Positions 5,483 through 5,965 of a stretch of 5,965 nucleotides of DNA are shown here, piece by piece (positions within the stretch are counted from its first letter, which is position 1; each line of letters starts with the position of its first letter). The translations under genes and the position numbers were made by a program. The DNA comes from Bacillota bacterium (GTDB lineage Bacteria; Bacillota; Sulfobacillia; Symbiobacteriales; Symbiobacteriaceae): positions 1-5,965 of the forward strand of contig JAQBPS010000685.1 in the NCBI GenBank assembly GCA_028287415.1, given 5' to 3'. The notes below the pieces were generated by a model that did no database searches, had not been told where the DNA came from, and saw nothing but the letters and a program-made list of their open reading frames with translations.

Positions 5483-5965
5483 ATGATCCGCAAGGCAGCT
5501 GTACTAGGCGCAGGCCTGATGGGTTCCCAGATCGCGGCGCACTTGGCCAACGTCGGTATCCCGACACTACTCCTGGACATCGTCCCGAGCGAGCTCACCC
5601 CCGACGAGGCCAAGAAGGGCCTGACCCTTCAGTCCAAACCGGTTCGCAACCGGTTTGCCCTGGGCGCCCTCCAGAAGCTCATTGCGATGAAGCCCTCACC
5701 CGTCTACAGCAAGGAGGTCCTCGAGCTCGTCACCCCCGGCAACCTCGAGGACGACCTCGCCCGCGTGGCCGAGGTCGATCTGATCATTGAGGCCGTCGTC
5801 GAGAACCTGGCGATCAAGCAGGAACTGTGGCAGCGAGTCGCCGCCCACCGGCGCCCCGGCACCATCGTCGCCTCCAACACCTCCGGCATCTCCATCAGCC
5901 GCATGACCGAGGGCACCCCCGCCGAATTCCGCAGCCACTTCCTCGGCGCCCACTTCTTCAACCCG
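5483..5965 (+). CDS. fadN: 3-hydroxyacyl-CoA dehydrogenase (FadN-type), N-terminal part, cut by window edge
   Basis: This enzyme oxidises 3-hydroxyacyl-CoA to 3-ketoacyl-CoA with NAD in beta-oxidation. The first 161 residues are present and the frame is open to the last base. The Rossmann fold is clear: GAGLMG at 9-14 (GxGxxG) and D32 at the end of the second strand, which selects NAD. IIEAVVEN (101-108), SNTSG (131-135) and HFFNP (157-161), which contains the catalytic histidine, are family landmarks. The stretch IVPSELTPDEAKKGLT after the second strand and TPGNLEDD are typical of the Bacillus FadN branch, full-length proteins of nearly 800 residues that also carry an enoyl-CoA hydratase region. 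That region would lie beyond the window. ATG 5483 has GGAGG (5471-5475) 7 bases upstream. The gene lies downstream of etfA in the same direction, separated by the palindromic element. Confidence 0.93.
   Translation, partial: MIRKAAVLGAGLMGSQIAAHLANVGIPTLLLDIVPSELTPDEAKKGLTLQSKPVRNRFALGALQKLIAMKPSPVYSKEVLELVTPGNLEDDLARVAEVDLIIEAVVENLAIKQELWQRVAAHRRPGTIVASNTSGISISRMTEGTPAEFRSHFLGAHFFNP

Noticed and set aside
5311..5613. 100-codon - strand frame running from the element into fadN
   Set aside because: It overlaps the clear fadN coding start in antisense and has low-complexity composition.

Overview
This window looks like chromosomal DNA from a high-GC Gram-positive bacterium with Bacillus-like gene families. 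The fad/etf genes resemble the Bacillus fatty-acid-degradation regulon closely, yet the coding GC is about 60-65%. Strong GGAGG-type ribosome binding sites precede the genes, and GTG starts are used. Symbiobacterium or a related high-GC Firmicute is my best guess. This is inference, because there is no rRNA or other taxonomic marker here.

Layout, all genes on the + strand: (1) 1-572 is the 3' part of argF (ornithine carbamoyltransferase), ended by a long hairpin at 580-635. (2) 636-890 is an AT-richer intergenic stretch with a small dyad, a weak promoter candidate and a doubtful short reading frame. (3) 891-2492 encodes a NYN/PIN-like (LabA/DUF88-type) predicted ribonuclease. Its C-terminal 350 residues appear to be four degenerate copies of one winged-helix-like module. 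It stands alone between two terminators. (4) 2539-2689 is a control region with a FadR-type palindromic operator. (5) 2690-5044 is a compact fadR-etfB-etfA operon. (6) 5045-5482 is a 438-bp gap that is almost entirely a palindromic structure with long imperfect terminal inverted repeats. It could be a MITE-like element or a large structured RNA. (7) 5483-5965 is the 5' part of fadN (3-hydroxyacyl-CoA dehydrogenase), cut by the window edge.

How the genes work together: FadR senses long-chain acyl-CoA and represses beta-oxidation genes. EtfB/EtfA accept electrons from acyl-CoA dehydrogenase, and FadN catalyses the hydration/3-hydroxyacyl-CoA dehydrogenation steps. In Bacillus subtilis, fadR-etfBA and fadN lie in two separate FadR-controlled operons; here they are adjacent. 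The operator upstream of fadR suggests autoregulation of the whole cluster. No second FadR-like site is visible upstream of fadN, where the palindromic element lies instead.

The two items most worth follow-up are the NYN protein with four repeated winged-helix-like modules, and the 5088-5466 palindromic element inserted directly upstream of the fadN ribosome binding site.
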